From: Gloeocapsa sp. PCC 7428
GTDB taxonomy: Bacteria > Cyanobacteriota > Cyanobacteriia > Cyanobacteriales > Chroococcidiopsidaceae
DNA length: 64,000 nt
Assembly (NCBI RefSeq): GCF_000317555.1
Contig: NC_019745.1
Coordinates: 1,860,001-1,924,000 of the forward strand
Direction: 5' to 3'
Shown: positions 54,717 through 63,526 of the stretch, one piece after another
How the letters are laid out: each line of letters begins with the position of its first letter
Numbering within the stretch: the stretch's first letter is position 1
Notes under the pieces: generated by a model
Seen by the model: the letters and a program-made list of their open reading frames with translations, nothing else
Told to the model about the DNA's origin: nothing
The model's database searches: none
Made by a program: the position numbers and the translations under genes

Positions 54717-55559
54717 TTACTCTTTGAGAAAACGAGGTCGGGCGGAGTGTGTTGATTTGAGTTGTTGTTCTAAAGCTTCCCAGTTTTCTTGTTCGACGAT
54801 CGCAATCAAGGCATCTAGGTGTTGGCGATACGAGTTCAGCGATCGCAGTAATTCTTGACGATTGTAGCGTGCCATCATCACGCCTAATTCTGAATTCCCA
54901 CCGCCGACGCGACTGGTGTCGCGAAATCCAGAACTTGCTAAATTCTGCGCCAAAGTTAAAACGTCAGGGTTACTCTCACTCATACACGCGGCGATTAAAT
55001 TGCTACTCACCATCACGGGTAAATGCGAAATCCAACTTACCGCACGGTCGTGGTCTTCAGGGCGACAGTGGTAAATTTTAGCTTGGAGCGATCGCGCTAC
55101 TTCCTCAACGATTTGCACTGCGCTTGCTGGAGTTGACGCAATCGGAGTTAATACATACGGGTTGTTGACAAATAACTCTTTTTGTGCAGCTTCAATGCCA
55201 CTTTCTGTTTTTCCCGCCATGGGGTGTCCGCCCACAAAATTTTGCCATAATGGGGCGATCGCCTCGACGACAGGAACTTTAACCGAACCAACATCGGTGA
55301 GAATCGTCGCCGGCGAGAGATGCGGAATCAGTTGCTGTACAGTTGGTAAAATTGCCGCGATGTGCGTACAGATAATAATGACATCAGCACTTTTAAGCGT
55401 CGCCAAGTCAATACTCGCGGTATCAACCGCACCGCAGGCGATCGCTTGTTCGCACGTTTGTTCGCGACGACTGACACCCAAAACATGATATCCCTGCGCT
55501 CTTAAATCTAAACCTAACGAGCCACCGATTAAACCGAGTCCGACAATGCCAATATTCAT
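54717..55559 (-). CDS. tyrA: Prephenate/arogenate dehydrogenase
   Basis: 280 residues. It makes tyrosine by oxidative decarboxylation of arogenate (the usual cyanobacterial activity) or prephenate. MNIGIVGLGLIGGSLGLDLR is the NADP-binding GxGxxG motif. DVIIICTHIAAILPTVQQL, TDVGSVKVPVVEA, GGHPMAGKTESGIEAA and DHDRAVSWISHLPVMV are conserved family segments. The protein is full length. It is divergent from the DUF1517 gene, and the starts are 62 bases apart. Confidence 0.95.
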   Translation of the reverse strand: MNIGIVGLGLIGGSLGLDLRAQGYHVLGVSRREQTCEQAIACGAVDTASIDLATLKSADVIIICTHIAAILPTVQQLIPHLSPATILTDVGSVKVPVVEAIAPLWQNFVGGHPMAGKTESGIEAAQKELFVNNPYVLTPIASTPASAVQIVEEVARSLQAKIYHCRPEDHDRAVSWISHLPVMVSSNLIAACMSESNPDVLTLAQNLASSGFRDTSRVGGGNSELGVMMARYNRQELLRSLNSYRQHLDALIAIVEQENWEALEQQLKSTHSARPRFLKE

Positions 55560-55621
55560 AGTGGATGCTTTGTTAACTTAGTAGGCATTAAATCATTTTT
55601 GTAAATGGCGAGGATATAAAA

Positions 55622-56224
55622 ATGAATGCATGGCGCGATCGCTTAAATCGAATGACGGGGCGCACCCGCTTTGTTGTCTGTCGTATCTTTGTTCATCTTG
55701 CAGGTTCTGACGTCGCACCGTTGCTGGGAATATTAAATCGTACCGCACGCGAAGCGATTGATTCTGAGGGCGACTTAGAAGTTTTGGGCGAAGGCTTAGT
55801 AGAAGTTTGCCAAAGCTTATTGCAATACGATGAATACTGGCTTTCTGCGGCTAACGAGGGTGATGTTTTTTGGGACGAAGGAGAAGCAGGTGACTACTTC
55901 AACGAGTTGTTTACTGATTCAGCACAGCGATACTTGAGTGAAGTAGACTTAGACAGTGATGCTAATTTGAATGAGCCGCTGTCGCTACCAGCCACCCGCA
56001 ACGTCATTGTCATGCTGACGGCGGCTTTTGAAGGCGAAGTTCCCGAATTAGAAACAAATTTAGCGGATATTAACGCTTTGAAAGCTGGATTGAAGGCTTT
56101 AATTAATTTGCACTATCAAGAAAGACTGCGCGGAATACAAGTGCATTTTTCGCCAGCGCAATTTGGCGATGAATTGACGAATGACCAATTGCTGCAATAT
56201 TTTCCTGAGTTAGTTCCTTTGTAA
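55622..56224 (+). CDS. DUF1517 family protein
   Basis: 200 residues. MNAWRDRLNRMTGRTRFVVC, then FVHLAGSDVAPLLGILNRTA and the VIVMLTAAFEGEVPEL strand with LRGIQVHFSPAQFGDELTND, match the cyanobacterial form of DUF1517. No enzymatic motif is visible and its function is unknown. It is 80 bases upstream of the lipoprotein gene and probably in one unit with it. Confidence 0.8.
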   Translation: MNAWRDRLNRMTGRTRFVVCRIFVHLAGSDVAPLLGILNRTAREAIDSEGDLEVLGEGLVEVCQSLLQYDEYWLSAANEGDVFWDEGEAGDYFNELFTDSAQRYLSEVDLDSDANLNEPLSLPATRNVIVMLTAAFEGEVPELETNLADINALKAGLKALINLHYQERLRGIQVHFSPAQFGDELTNDQLLQYFPELVPL

Positions 56225-56304
56225 GCGATCGCAGTCCTGCCACTAGCCAGGTGTCAGAAGAGTTGAGATCTTGTTAATCTCGAAGTAAGCTGATTTTTGA
56301 AAAT

Positions 56305-57213
56305 ATGATGACAATCTTGCGGCGATTTACACTGATTTTTTTAACGATAACTTTGTGCTGGACAACGATCGCCTGTGGTAGACCGGAATCGACAACTTCC
56401 CAGGTACGCAATGTTGCATCCCCAGTGGCGACAAATACGCGGCTGAGTGATGGACAATACCCCGTCCAGCAAGCGACTTATGATGATGCGACAGGAGAGT
56501 ATAGTTTATTTTTACTAAATACTCCTCCTGGTGCGCCACCAACGTTTACTACAGCTAACTTGCAGATGGCGCGGCTAACAGATGAAGAAGTCAAAGCAGG
56601 TCAAAAAACCTATCTCAAAGTAGAAAACGGTCAGCCAGTTCTATACCTTACCGAAGATTTTAGAATCGAGTACGTTCATAATGTCGCGGAAACTCAAACA
56701 AATCCCCAAACCGGACAACAAGAAACCGTGATTGTCCGTCGCGAGACAGGATTTTGGTCGCCGTTTGCGGGTGCTTTAGCAGGTCAAGCAATTGGCAGTT
56801 TATTGTTTAGACCGCAATACTACGTACCACCACTTTACCAGCCAGGTGCATCTGTGATTACAGGTTTTGGTGGTTATGGTAGCTCTTATGGTCAAGCCGT
56901 CGAGCGCTATCAATCGCGATACAACGCACCGCCGCTTGCCGAAAGAAATCGCCGGTCTAATTTGCGCACAACGGGACGCATCCGAACACCGAGTTACAGA
57001 CAACCGACAACAACGACACGCCGTAGCACGCCCCGCGTGACGACGAACAATCGTCCTACAGGTTCAGGATTCGGCGCTAGTAACTTGCGATCGGGTAACT
57101 CTAATAACCGCCGTCCTTCATCAGGAAGTTTTGGTAGCAGCAACCGTTCGTTTGGATCGAGTCGCAGTCGTAGTAGCGGTGGTTTCCGCAGTAGTGGCGG
57201 ACGTCGCCGTTAG
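56305..57213 (+). CDS. Lipoprotein with Arg/Ser/Gly-rich tail, unknown function
   Basis: 302 residues. A lipobox (TIACG) follows the signal FTLIFLTITLCWTT, so it is lipid-anchored outside the cytoplasm. The middle has YSLFLLNTPPGAPPTFTTAN and a hydrophobic glycine-rich stretch (FAGALAGQAIGSLLF). From about residue 210 the tail is low-complexity Arg/Ser/Thr/Gly (FGSSNRSFGSSRSRSSGGFR). Such tails can bind glycans or nucleic acids or be unstructured. It follows the DUF1517 gene and converges on ppx. Confidence 0.75.
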   Translation: MMTILRRFTLIFLTITLCWTTIACGRPESTTSQVRNVASPVATNTRLSDGQYPVQQATYDDATGEYSLFLLNTPPGAPPTFTTANLQMARLTDEEVKAGQKTYLKVENGQPVLYLTEDFRIEYVHNVAETQTNPQTGQQETVIVRRETGFWSPFAGALAGQAIGSLLFRPQYYVPPLYQPGASVITGFGGYGSSYGQAVERYQSRYNAPPLAERNRRSNLRTTGRIRTPSYRQPTTTTRRSTPRVTTNNRPTGSGFGASNLRSGNSNNRRPSSGSFGSSNRSFGSSRSRSSGGFRSSGGRRR

Positions 57214-57269
57214 ATGGATAGCAGAGGTCAAAAAATAACGCTCTTATTCCAGCTTGGCGAATGAATTCA

Positions 57270-57352
57270 GGGTAAGGCATACCTTACCCCTTTAGTGTGC
57301 TGCCTTGCACACTTTGTCTGCGTAGCCCCGACTTTAGTCGCAGGGCTACGCC
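57270..57352. repeat. Hairpin-repeat family, copy C (three stems)
   Basis: GGGTAAGGCATACCTTACCC (57270-57289), GTGTGCTGCCTTGCACAC (57295-57312) and GCGTAGCCC/GGGCTACGC (57320-57352) are consecutive perfect or near-perfect stems. Read on the minus strand, the order and sequence follow copies A and D. It lies between two convergent genes. The TAG stop of the Ppx gene lies inside the last stem. Confidence 0.75.
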
Positions 57353-59022
57353 GTTACATGATACGTAGAAGCGGCGATTTCTGATTCAGGTGTTTCTAAG
57401 GTCGCGATTAATTTAACATTGTATTCCGCCTCGAACACGTCTTTTTTGTAATCTAAACTCCACAATTCTAAGGCACAGTCGTCGCCTGGTTGCGATGGAG
57501 TTAGCCACAAGTGAAATTCTTGCGTTTCTGGGCGATATTCGCTTCGTACTTGCGCGATCGCACCAATTTGACGGCGATCGAGCGCGACAGCTATTCGCAG
57601 TAATGCACTCAATTGGCTTACCATTTGGCGGTGTTGTTTTGTCGGTAAGTTGCGGTAGTTATCGTGCTTTTTCTTCGGGGCACTGCGGCGGTGGTAACGC
57701 GCGATATTGGCAATGAGTTCGAGTTCGGTTTCGGTGTAGCCAAGAAGTTCGCCGTTACGGATCAGGTAGTACGAGTGTTTGTGATGTGATGAATGACTGA
57801 CAAAGTGACCGCAGTTGTGTAAAATCGCAGCTGCCCAGAGAAGTTCGCGTTCTTCGGTTCCCCACTGGTGGAGGATTCCTTGCGTTTGATCGAATAAACT
57901 CAGTGCAAATGCAGCGATGCGATCGCTATACTCTAACTTGACTTGATATTTTTGGGCAGTTCTAATCACACTGCGTTGGCGTATTGAACCTTGATAGCGT
58001 AAGCGATCTTCAATTAAGCCGTGAGTAAGCATCCAGTCTACAATCACACCCTCACGCAGCGCGCGTTCGCAGATTGTAATCGAATCTGCACCTAGCAATG
58101 TCATCGCTTCTTGCAAAATGATTAGCCCTGCGACGATAATTTCCGATCGCCGATCCGACATTCCAGGAATGGCAGCACGTTCAGCATAACTTAACTTGCG
58201 CAAGCGGTTGAGAATTTCCCGCAAGTCTTTTAGACTCACTTGATAGCCTGTTAAGAGCGAGGGAACCATCCCTAATTTTTCTCGCGCATGGATGACGGCT
58301 AGCGTTTCAATCGTCCCCGAAGTTCCTACAAGGCGGAGTGTTTCATCAGGTTGTAACTTGGCTAGCAACTCTTCGACAGGGCGTTCTAACATCCCGCGCA
58401 CGTATGCTTGCAAGAATTGAAACTCTGCATTACTGATAGGATCGGTGGTGACAAATTCGCTTGAAAGTCGCACTGCACCAACTTTAGTACTACTCAGCGA
58501 TCGCGGTTCGTGACTGTCACCGAGAATAAGTTCTGTGGAACCGCCGCCAATATCGATAATTCCATGCGGATGGCTATTAAGTTCCATCGCTGACAAAACG
58601 CCAAGATAAATGCGTCTTGCTTCTTCTTGTCCTGAAATTAAGTCAACATTGAGATCGAGTTCATCTTTGACTTGTTGTAAGAACTCTTTACCGTTGGGAG
58701 ATTCGCGTACTGCACTGGTTGCTACTGCAACAATCGTATCTGCATTGAGGCTTCTGGCAATTTCTTGAAACCTGCGTAAAGTTGCGATCGCGCGTGCTAT
58801 TACTTCGGGTTTTAAATTGCCGTCTGGCGTGCGATCGCCTAACCTAACCGTATCTTTTTCTCTGGCAATAATACTAAAAGTTGGTAGTTCCGGTTTAATG
58901 CGCACGACTACCATATGCAAGGAGTTTGTCCCCAAGTCTATGGCAGCGAGGATTTTTTCTTGCTGCATTACCTGAGTAGGAATACTTACCGAACTGGCTG
59001 ATACTAAATTTACCATGGACAC
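57346..59022 (-). CDS. ppx: Ppx/GppA exopolyphosphatase family protein
   Basis: 558 residues. Two ASKHA phosphate-binding loops are present: AAIDLGTNSLHMVVVRI (about residues 31-47) and HGIIDIGGGSTELILGDS (about 155-172). The C-terminal HD-like domain has ILHNCGHFVSHSSHHKHSYY. It hydrolyses polyphosphate or (p)ppGpp-type substrates. The C-terminus (STYHVTA) and stop codon are formed by the dispersed hairpin repeat at 57270-57352, so the natural end may have been a few codons shorter. Confidence 0.92.
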   Translation of the reverse strand: MSMVNLVSASSVSIPTQVMQQEKILAAIDLGTNSLHMVVVRIKPELPTFSIIAREKDTVRLGDRTPDGNLKPEVIARAIATLRRFQEIARSLNADTIVAVATSAVRESPNGKEFLQQVKDELDLNVDLISGQEEARRIYLGVLSAMELNSHPHGIIDIGGGSTELILGDSHEPRSLSSTKVGAVRLSSEFVTTDPISNAEFQFLQAYVRGMLERPVEELLAKLQPDETLRLVGTSGTIETLAVIHAREKLGMVPSLLTGYQVSLKDLREILNRLRKLSYAERAAIPGMSDRRSEIIVAGLIILQEAMTLLGADSITICERALREGVIVDWMLTHGLIEDRLRYQGSIRQRSVIRTAQKYQVKLEYSDRIAAFALSLFDQTQGILHQWGTEERELLWAAAILHNCGHFVSHSSHHKHSYYLIRNGELLGYTETELELIANIARYHRRSAPKKKHDNYRNLPTKQHRQMVSQLSALLRIAVALDRRQIGAIAQVRSEYRPETQEFHLWLTPSQPGDDCALELWSLDYKKDVFEAEYNVKLIATLETPESEIAASTYHVTA

Positions 59023-59123
59023 CCACTAGAACTCCAGCCCCGATCCGAATAACGATATTCTATAGGGGAAGCTGATCCAAAATCCCTTCTCACATTATTT
59101 CATTTACGGTAATTTTTTAAACG

Positions 59124-60005
59124 ATGCTGACACAGCAAGAACAATCTGAACCAACGTGGTTTACGATCATTCGCCTATTGCGCTGGGATAAGCCTGAGGG
59201 AAGACTCATTCTAATGATTCCCGCACTTTGGGCAGTTTTTTTAGCCGCGCAGGGAACGCCTCCGCTACCGCTTGTTGGTGTCATTGTCTTAGGAACTCTC
59301 GCGACAAGTGCGGCGGGTTGTGTTGTTAACGATCTCTGGGATCGCGATATCGATCCGCAAGTGCAAAGAACTCGCAATCGACCCTTAGCATCTCGTGCGC
59401 TTTCTGTCAAGGTAGGAATTGTTGTTGCTTTTGTTGCTTTAGTTTGCGCGTTTGGTTTATCGCTGTATCTCAACGCATTGTCTTTTTGGCTATGCGTCGC
59501 GGCTGTACCCGTTATTCTATTGTATCCTGGCGCAAAGCGCGTATTTCCTGTTCCTCAACTCGTCTTGTCAATTGCTTGGGGATTTGGCGTATTAATTAGC
59601 TGGAGTGCAGTAACAGGATCGCTATCGCTTCCGACATGGTTACTTTGGGGGGCGACGGTATTATGGACTTTGGGATTTGATACAGTTTATGCAATGAGCG
59701 ATCGCGATGACGATCGCCGCATTGGGGTGAATTCTAGCGCTTTATTCTTTGGCGATTATACAGCAGATGCGATCGGTATTTTCTTTATTGGAACCGTTGG
59801 TTTACTTGCTTGGTTAGGTATCGAATTACAGCTTAATATTGCTTTTTGGATTGCACTTACACTAGCTACAGCAGGTTGGATTTGGCAGTATGTTCGTTTA
59901 AAACAAGAAGATATTCCAAATTCAGCTTATGCAGAGATGTTTCGCCAAAATGTTTGGTTAGGTTTTCTTGTACTTGCTGGCATGATTGCTGGAAGTTTGA
60001 GTTAA
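59124..60005 (+). CDS. ubiA: 4-hydroxybenzoate solanesyltransferase (UbiA family)
   Basis: 293 residues with about eight membrane helices. It attaches the solanesyl chain to 4-hydroxybenzoate in cyanobacterial plastoquinone synthesis. The two Asp-rich motifs for magnesium-diphosphate binding are NDLWDRDIDPQVQRTRNRPL and DTVYAMSDRDDDRRIG. LRWDKPEGRLILMIPALWAV is the family N-terminus. It overlaps nothing and is followed after 6 bases by the LOG-like gene. Confidence 0.95.
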   Translation: MLTQQEQSEPTWFTIIRLLRWDKPEGRLILMIPALWAVFLAAQGTPPLPLVGVIVLGTLATSAAGCVVNDLWDRDIDPQVQRTRNRPLASRALSVKVGIVVAFVALVCAFGLSLYLNALSFWLCVAAVPVILLYPGAKRVFPVPQLVLSIAWGFGVLISWSAVTGSLSLPTWLLWGATVLWTLGFDTVYAMSDRDDDRRIGVNSSALFFGDYTADAIGIFFIGTVGLLAWLGIELQLNIAFWIALTLATAGWIWQYVRLKQEDIPNSAYAEMFRQNVWLGFLVLAGMIAGSLS

Positions 60006-60011
60006 TAAAGA

Positions 60012-60509
60012 ATGACTCGTAAAACGATTATCGGGGTGATGGGTCCTGGCGAACAAGCGACTGAACATGATTTACAAAATGCTTATCAGCTAGGATATCT
60101 CATCGCCCAACAAGGATGGATACTGCTAACTGGTGGTAGAAATGTCGGCGTGATGGAAGCTGCAAATCAAGGCGCAAAAGCAGCCCAAGGTTTAACCGTT
60201 GGTATTCTTCCTGGTAACGATACAAGTGGTGTTTCTGCTGCGGTTGATATTGCAATTGTTACTGATATGGGTAATGCCAGAAACAATATTAACGTACTTT
60301 CGAGTGATGTTGTCATTGCTTGCGGTATGGGCGCAGGAACCGCCTCAGAAATAGCTTTAGCAATCAAATCAAATAAGCCTATTATCTTATTAAATGATGA
60401 CCTAAATAGCCAAGATTTCTTTCAAAAAATAGCACCAAAAAATATTTTTATTGCTCATAGTGTAGATGAGGCGATCGCTTTAACTCAAAACATTTTATTC
60501 AACTCCTAA
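60012..60509 (+). CDS. TIGR00725/LOG-like nucleotide-binding protein
   Basis: 165 residues. A SLOG/LOG Rossmann fold with GWILLTGGRNVGVMEAANQG and NVLSSDVVIACGMGAGTASE. The PGGxGTxxE motif of true LOG phosphoribohydrolases is replaced by GMGAGTASE, as in the TIGR00725 family, so activity on nucleoside monophosphates is uncertain. It is 6 bases downstream of the prenyltransferase. Confidence 0.85.
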   Translation: MTRKTIIGVMGPGEQATEHDLQNAYQLGYLIAQQGWILLTGGRNVGVMEAANQGAKAAQGLTVGILPGNDTSGVSAAVDIAIVTDMGNARNNINVLSSDVVIACGMGAGTASEIALAIKSNKPIILLNDDLNSQDFFQKIAPKNIFIAHSVDEAIALTQNILFNS

Positions 60510-60553
60510 GAACTGATAGAATACATATACTATCCACTGTCAGGAGTGGTTTA

Positions 60554-61114
60554 ATGAATACTGCAACAAATATCCACTGGACAACAGCTGATCTCAAGTT
60601 ATTTCCAGATGACGGAAATCGCTATGAAATTATTGATGGAGAGTTGTTTGTGACTAAAGCGCCCCACTGGAAACATCAAAATGTTGCTGATAATGTTTGC
60701 ATAGAGTTAAAACTTTGGTCAAGGCAAACAGGTTTAGGGGATGCAGCTACGACTCCTGGAGTAATTTTTACAGATGCTGACAACGTGATTCCCGATGTGG
60801 TATGGGTTAGTAATCAGCGCTTAGCAGTAATACTAGATGATGCAGGGCATTTAGTGGGCGCACCAGAACTTGTTATTGAAGTGTTATCTCCAGGAGAATT
60901 ACAAGCGAAACGCGATCGCCAACTCAAACTGAAACTTTACTCGATTCAAGGCGTACAAGAATATTGGATCATCGATCCTCAAAAGCAGCAGGTAGAAATT
61001 TATCGTCGAGAAAATGCTGTGTTGAAACTAGCAGCAACTTTATATAAAGAAGATGATTTAAATAGTCCTCTTTTACCTGATTTTAGTTGTAGTGTTACGC
61101 GGATATTTAACTAG
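60554..61114 (+). CDS. Uma2-family (DUF820) PD-(D/E)XK nuclease-fold protein
   Basis: 186 residues. YEIIDGELFVTKAPHWKHQN, then VIPDVVWVSNQRLAV (Asp), ELVIEVLSPGELQAKRDRQL (Glu and Lys) and LYSIQGVQEYWIIDPQKQQV form the Uma2 restriction-endonuclease-like fold with all expected active residues. These are abundant in cyanobacteria, often as many paralogues of unknown role. It has its own short leader after the LOG-like gene. Confidence 0.92.
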   Translation: MNTATNIHWTTADLKLFPDDGNRYEIIDGELFVTKAPHWKHQNVADNVCIELKLWSRQTGLGDAATTPGVIFTDADNVIPDVVWVSNQRLAVILDDAGHLVGAPELVIEVLSPGELQAKRDRQLKLKLYSIQGVQEYWIIDPQKQQVEIYRRENAVLKLAATLYKEDDLNSPLLPDFSCSVTRIFN

Positions 61115-61126
61115 CGATCGCTTCAA

Positions 61127-61975
61127 TTACAATAATGGATTAAATGGAGAGTATTCTGCAAACTTCCATCGTAGATTTGTAGCATTAATAGTTTCTCTAA
61201 CGCCTTTAATTTGAAATTCGACAAGACGTTCTTTTTCCCAAATGATGCTAGCTTCTCCTGTAAGTTGTAATGTGTTGCCGCGTTCAAAATCAACAAACAA
61301 CAAACCTGAATTTGGATTGAGCGCAATGTTACCCAAAGTATTGAACATATTATTACCAACATAGTCAGGAAATACAAGCAGGTTTTCATTCACTACCTGA
61401 ACAAATCCTGGATATCCGCCGCGATGCGATGCATCAGCACCACTTTCAGGATGCATACTGGCAATAAAGAATGTATCAGCAGAAGTAATCCACTGTTGCT
61501 GTTTTACAGTGAGACTATTAAAATCTTGAACTGACGGTGTAGGTAGCTGAGTGTCATCTGCAACTAAATAACGCTGTTGGATATACTTGGGGCAATTGAA
61601 ATAAACTTGTTGAGTTGCGATATCAGTACTAACATCAGATTTTCTCGTAGCCTTCCCGTTAATTCTTAAACGTCGTCGAGTTGCAAAATCGATAACCAGT
61701 AAACCAATTTGCAGTGATGCGCTAGGAATTGTCGCTTGAATGTTGATGGTGCGATCGCCGATCGCTTGCACAAATCCAGGTTTTCCAGTCAACAACGATG
61801 CCCATACATGGTTTGAATCAATAGTGGATGCGATCGCAAATCTTTGATTTTGCAAAAAGTCTTTTGCTGCTGGTTTAATCGTTGCACCAATGATATTTCC
61901 TAAGCTTGCAGCTTCTGCTTGCACTCCCGCTTGACTTTGAACCGCAAGTTCTCCGGCGTGGTAAGGAGTTTCCAT
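61127..61975 (-). CDS. Pyridoxamine 5'-phosphate oxidase-fold protein (two FMN-binding-like domains)
   Basis: 282 residues. Two split-barrel stretches are visible: FAIASTIDSNHVWASLLTGK and WITSADTFFIASMHPESGAD, each followed by TINIQAT- or VVNENLLVFPDYVGNNMFN-type strands. The second has NIALNPNSGLLFVDFERGNT and LTGEASIIWE, as in PPOX proteins that bind FMN or F420. The substrate is unknown. CofH elsewhere in the window makes FO but does not prove F420 use. Confidence 0.88.
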   Translation of the reverse strand: METPYHAGELAVQSQAGVQAEAASLGNIIGATIKPAAKDFLQNQRFAIASTIDSNHVWASLLTGKPGFVQAIGDRTINIQATIPSASLQIGLLVIDFATRRRLRINGKATRKSDVSTDIATQQVYFNCPKYIQQRYLVADDTQLPTPSVQDFNSLTVKQQQWITSADTFFIASMHPESGADASHRGGYPGFVQVVNENLLVFPDYVGNNMFNTLGNIALNPNSGLLFVDFERGNTLQLTGEASIIWEKERLVEFQIKGVRETINATNLRWKFAEYSPFNPLL

Positions 61976-62034
61976 GATATTTAGTGGCTAGTGGCTAGTT
62001 TTGAGTTTTGAATAGATAGAAATACAGTAGCCTT

Positions 62035-62172
62035 CCTGCATGAATCACAGATGCCCTGCGACTGAAGTCAGGGCTATTCAAGCAAAGTGTACCTTCGTAC
62101 ACTAAAATAAGTCCACCTCCGCGGACTTTGTTTATTTAGCTGCGAATTCATTCGCAAGCACATTCACGCAGG
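62035..62172 (+). repeat. Hairpin-rich dispersed element, copy D (138 bp)
   Basis: The ends CCTGCATGAATCA (62035) and, reversed, CCTGCGTGAATGT (62172) form imperfect terminal repeats (10 of 13). Inside are stems: a 22-base stem at 62053-62074 (arms GCCCTG and CAGGGC side), GTGTACCTTCGTACAC (62087-62102), AAGTCCACCTCCGCGGACTT (62109-62128) and GCGAATTCATTCGC (62142-62155). It is the most complete copy. There is no coding capacity. Confidence 0.8.
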
Positions 62173-62197
62173 ATATCTAGTATTCCCCTCTGCCCCC

Positions 62198-62800
62198 CTA
62201 CCCTGCAATACCTGGCATACTGATATAACCAGGAAGATCTTTGATACGGTTGATCCAATTAGTGACATGAGGATAAGCATCTAAAGAAATTTTGCCTTGT
62301 GGTGCTAATGCTATATATGGAAAACAGGCTATATCTGCAATCGTTAGGCGATGGCATTCTAACCAGTCACGCTTACTCAAGTGTTCATCAAATATTTGCA
62401 GAATTTGGTAAGCTTTCTGGTGCGCTAAATCTAAATCCAGCTGGGTATTAAATAAGAAATGCAATCTAGCCGCAGCTATACTATTTTGAATATTATTAGC
62501 TGCGATCAATAACCACTGCATAACTTTACTCATCGAGTCTGCATCTGTGGGCAACCATTTTTCCCCTCCATAGCGCCGCGCCAGATACACTAAAATTGCC
62601 TGCGAATCCCAAACTACCACGTCATCATCAATAAGTACTGGTACTTGCCCTAGCGGATTTAGTTGCAAAAACGCTGCTGATTTTTGTTCGCCTTCTTTCA
62701 AGTTGACAGGAATGAGATCGTAATCGAGTTGCAGGAGTGACAACATTAACCGTACTTTATGGCAGTTGCCTGATAGTGGGAAATCGTACAATTTCAACAT
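62198..62800 (-). CDS. Glutathione S-transferase family protein
   Basis: 200 residues from MLKLYDFPLSGNCHKVRLML. A ten-codon upstream extension with an in-frame ATG is less likely, since it would reach toward the palindromic operator region. The N-terminal thioredoxin-like domain has LNPLGQVPVLIDDDVVVWDS, and the C-terminal helical domain has KRDWLECHRLTIADIACFPY. It probably conjugates or reduces electrophiles with glutathione. It is divergent from the TetR gene and is likely its target. Confidence 0.92.
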   Translation of the reverse strand: MLKLYDFPLSGNCHKVRLMLSLLQLDYDLIPVNLKEGEQKSAAFLQLNPLGQVPVLIDDDVVVWDSQAILVYLARRYGGEKWLPTDADSMSKVMQWLLIAANNIQNSIAAARLHFLFNTQLDLDLAHQKAYQILQIFDEHLSKRDWLECHRLTIADIACFPYIALAPQGKISLDAYPHVTNWINRIKDLPGYISMPGIAG

Positions 62801-62832
62801 TACGTCTCCTGTCATTTTGAGCGCGTACAACT

Positions 62833-62877
62833 TTATACCGATCGTTCGGTATAAATATTTTTACTGATCGTTCGGTA
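62833..62877. promoter_or_regulatory. Two palindromic operator copies between the GST and TetR genes
   Basis: Site 1 at 62833-62854 has 9-base arms TTATACCGA and TCGGTATAA around TCGT. Site 2 at 62862-62877 has arms TACTGA and TCGGTA around TCGT, one mismatch from perfect. The centres are 26 bases apart. This is a typical TetR-family operator pair placed across the shared promoter, predicting repression of both divergent genes. Confidence 0.85.
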
Positions 62878-62908
62878 CAATGTCAAGGAGAGAACAACAA
62901 TCTTCTAG

Positions 62909-63454
62909 ATGTCCAAAGACAAAGAACAAGTCATTATCGAATTACTCAAAGTTTTTCGGCAATATGGGTACGAAGGGGCAACATTAACGCGGCTTTCGCA
63001 AGCTACAGGTTTAGGCAAAGCCAGTCTTTATCATCATTTTCCTAAAGGTAAGGAAGAAATGGCACAAGCAGTTCTCAATTACCTTAACGATTGGATGGAG
63101 ACAAATATTTTTGCAACATTGCGCAGTCACAATCAACCGATTGAGCGAATTCGGGCGATGACGCAAAAAGTTAATGAATTGTACAATTGCGGCGAACACG
63201 CCTGTCTTCTAGCAGTATTATCACTCGAATCAAAGTTGTTTGCAAAAGAAATTCAGAACGCTTTAACCGGTTGGATTAATAGTTTGGCACAGGTTTTGAT
63301 TGATGCTGGCTTTGAAGAAAAACTAGCGCATCAGAAAGCAGAAGATGCCGTATTACAAATTCAAGGTTCATTAGTATTAGCAAGGGGTCTAGGAAACACT
63401 GCACCTTTTCAACGTGTTTTACAACGTTTACCCGAAGAGTTATTGAAAAGCTAG
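62909..63454 (+). CDS. TetR/AcrR-family repressor
   Basis: 181 residues. MSKDKEQVIIELLKVFRQYG and YEGATLTRLSQATGLGKASL form the N-terminal HTH, with YHHFPKGKEEMAQAVLNYLN after it. The C-terminal ligand domain is helical. Residues such as NCGEHACLLAVLSLESKLF are conserved in the YxaF/LmrA-like subgroup. It probably represses the divergent GST gene and itself through the two palindromes between them. Confidence 0.92.
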   Translation: MSKDKEQVIIELLKVFRQYGYEGATLTRLSQATGLGKASLYHHFPKGKEEMAQAVLNYLNDWMETNIFATLRSHNQPIERIRAMTQKVNELYNCGEHACLLAVLSLESKLFAKEIQNALTGWINSLAQVLIDAGFEEKLAHQKAEDAVLQIQGSLVLARGLGNTAPFQRVLQRLPEELLKS

Positions 63455-63526
63455 AATACAAGCATTTTTTAGTAGTCACTTAGTGGTAAATGTATTGATA
63501 ATAAATTGCACTAAGCTAGCGCCACC

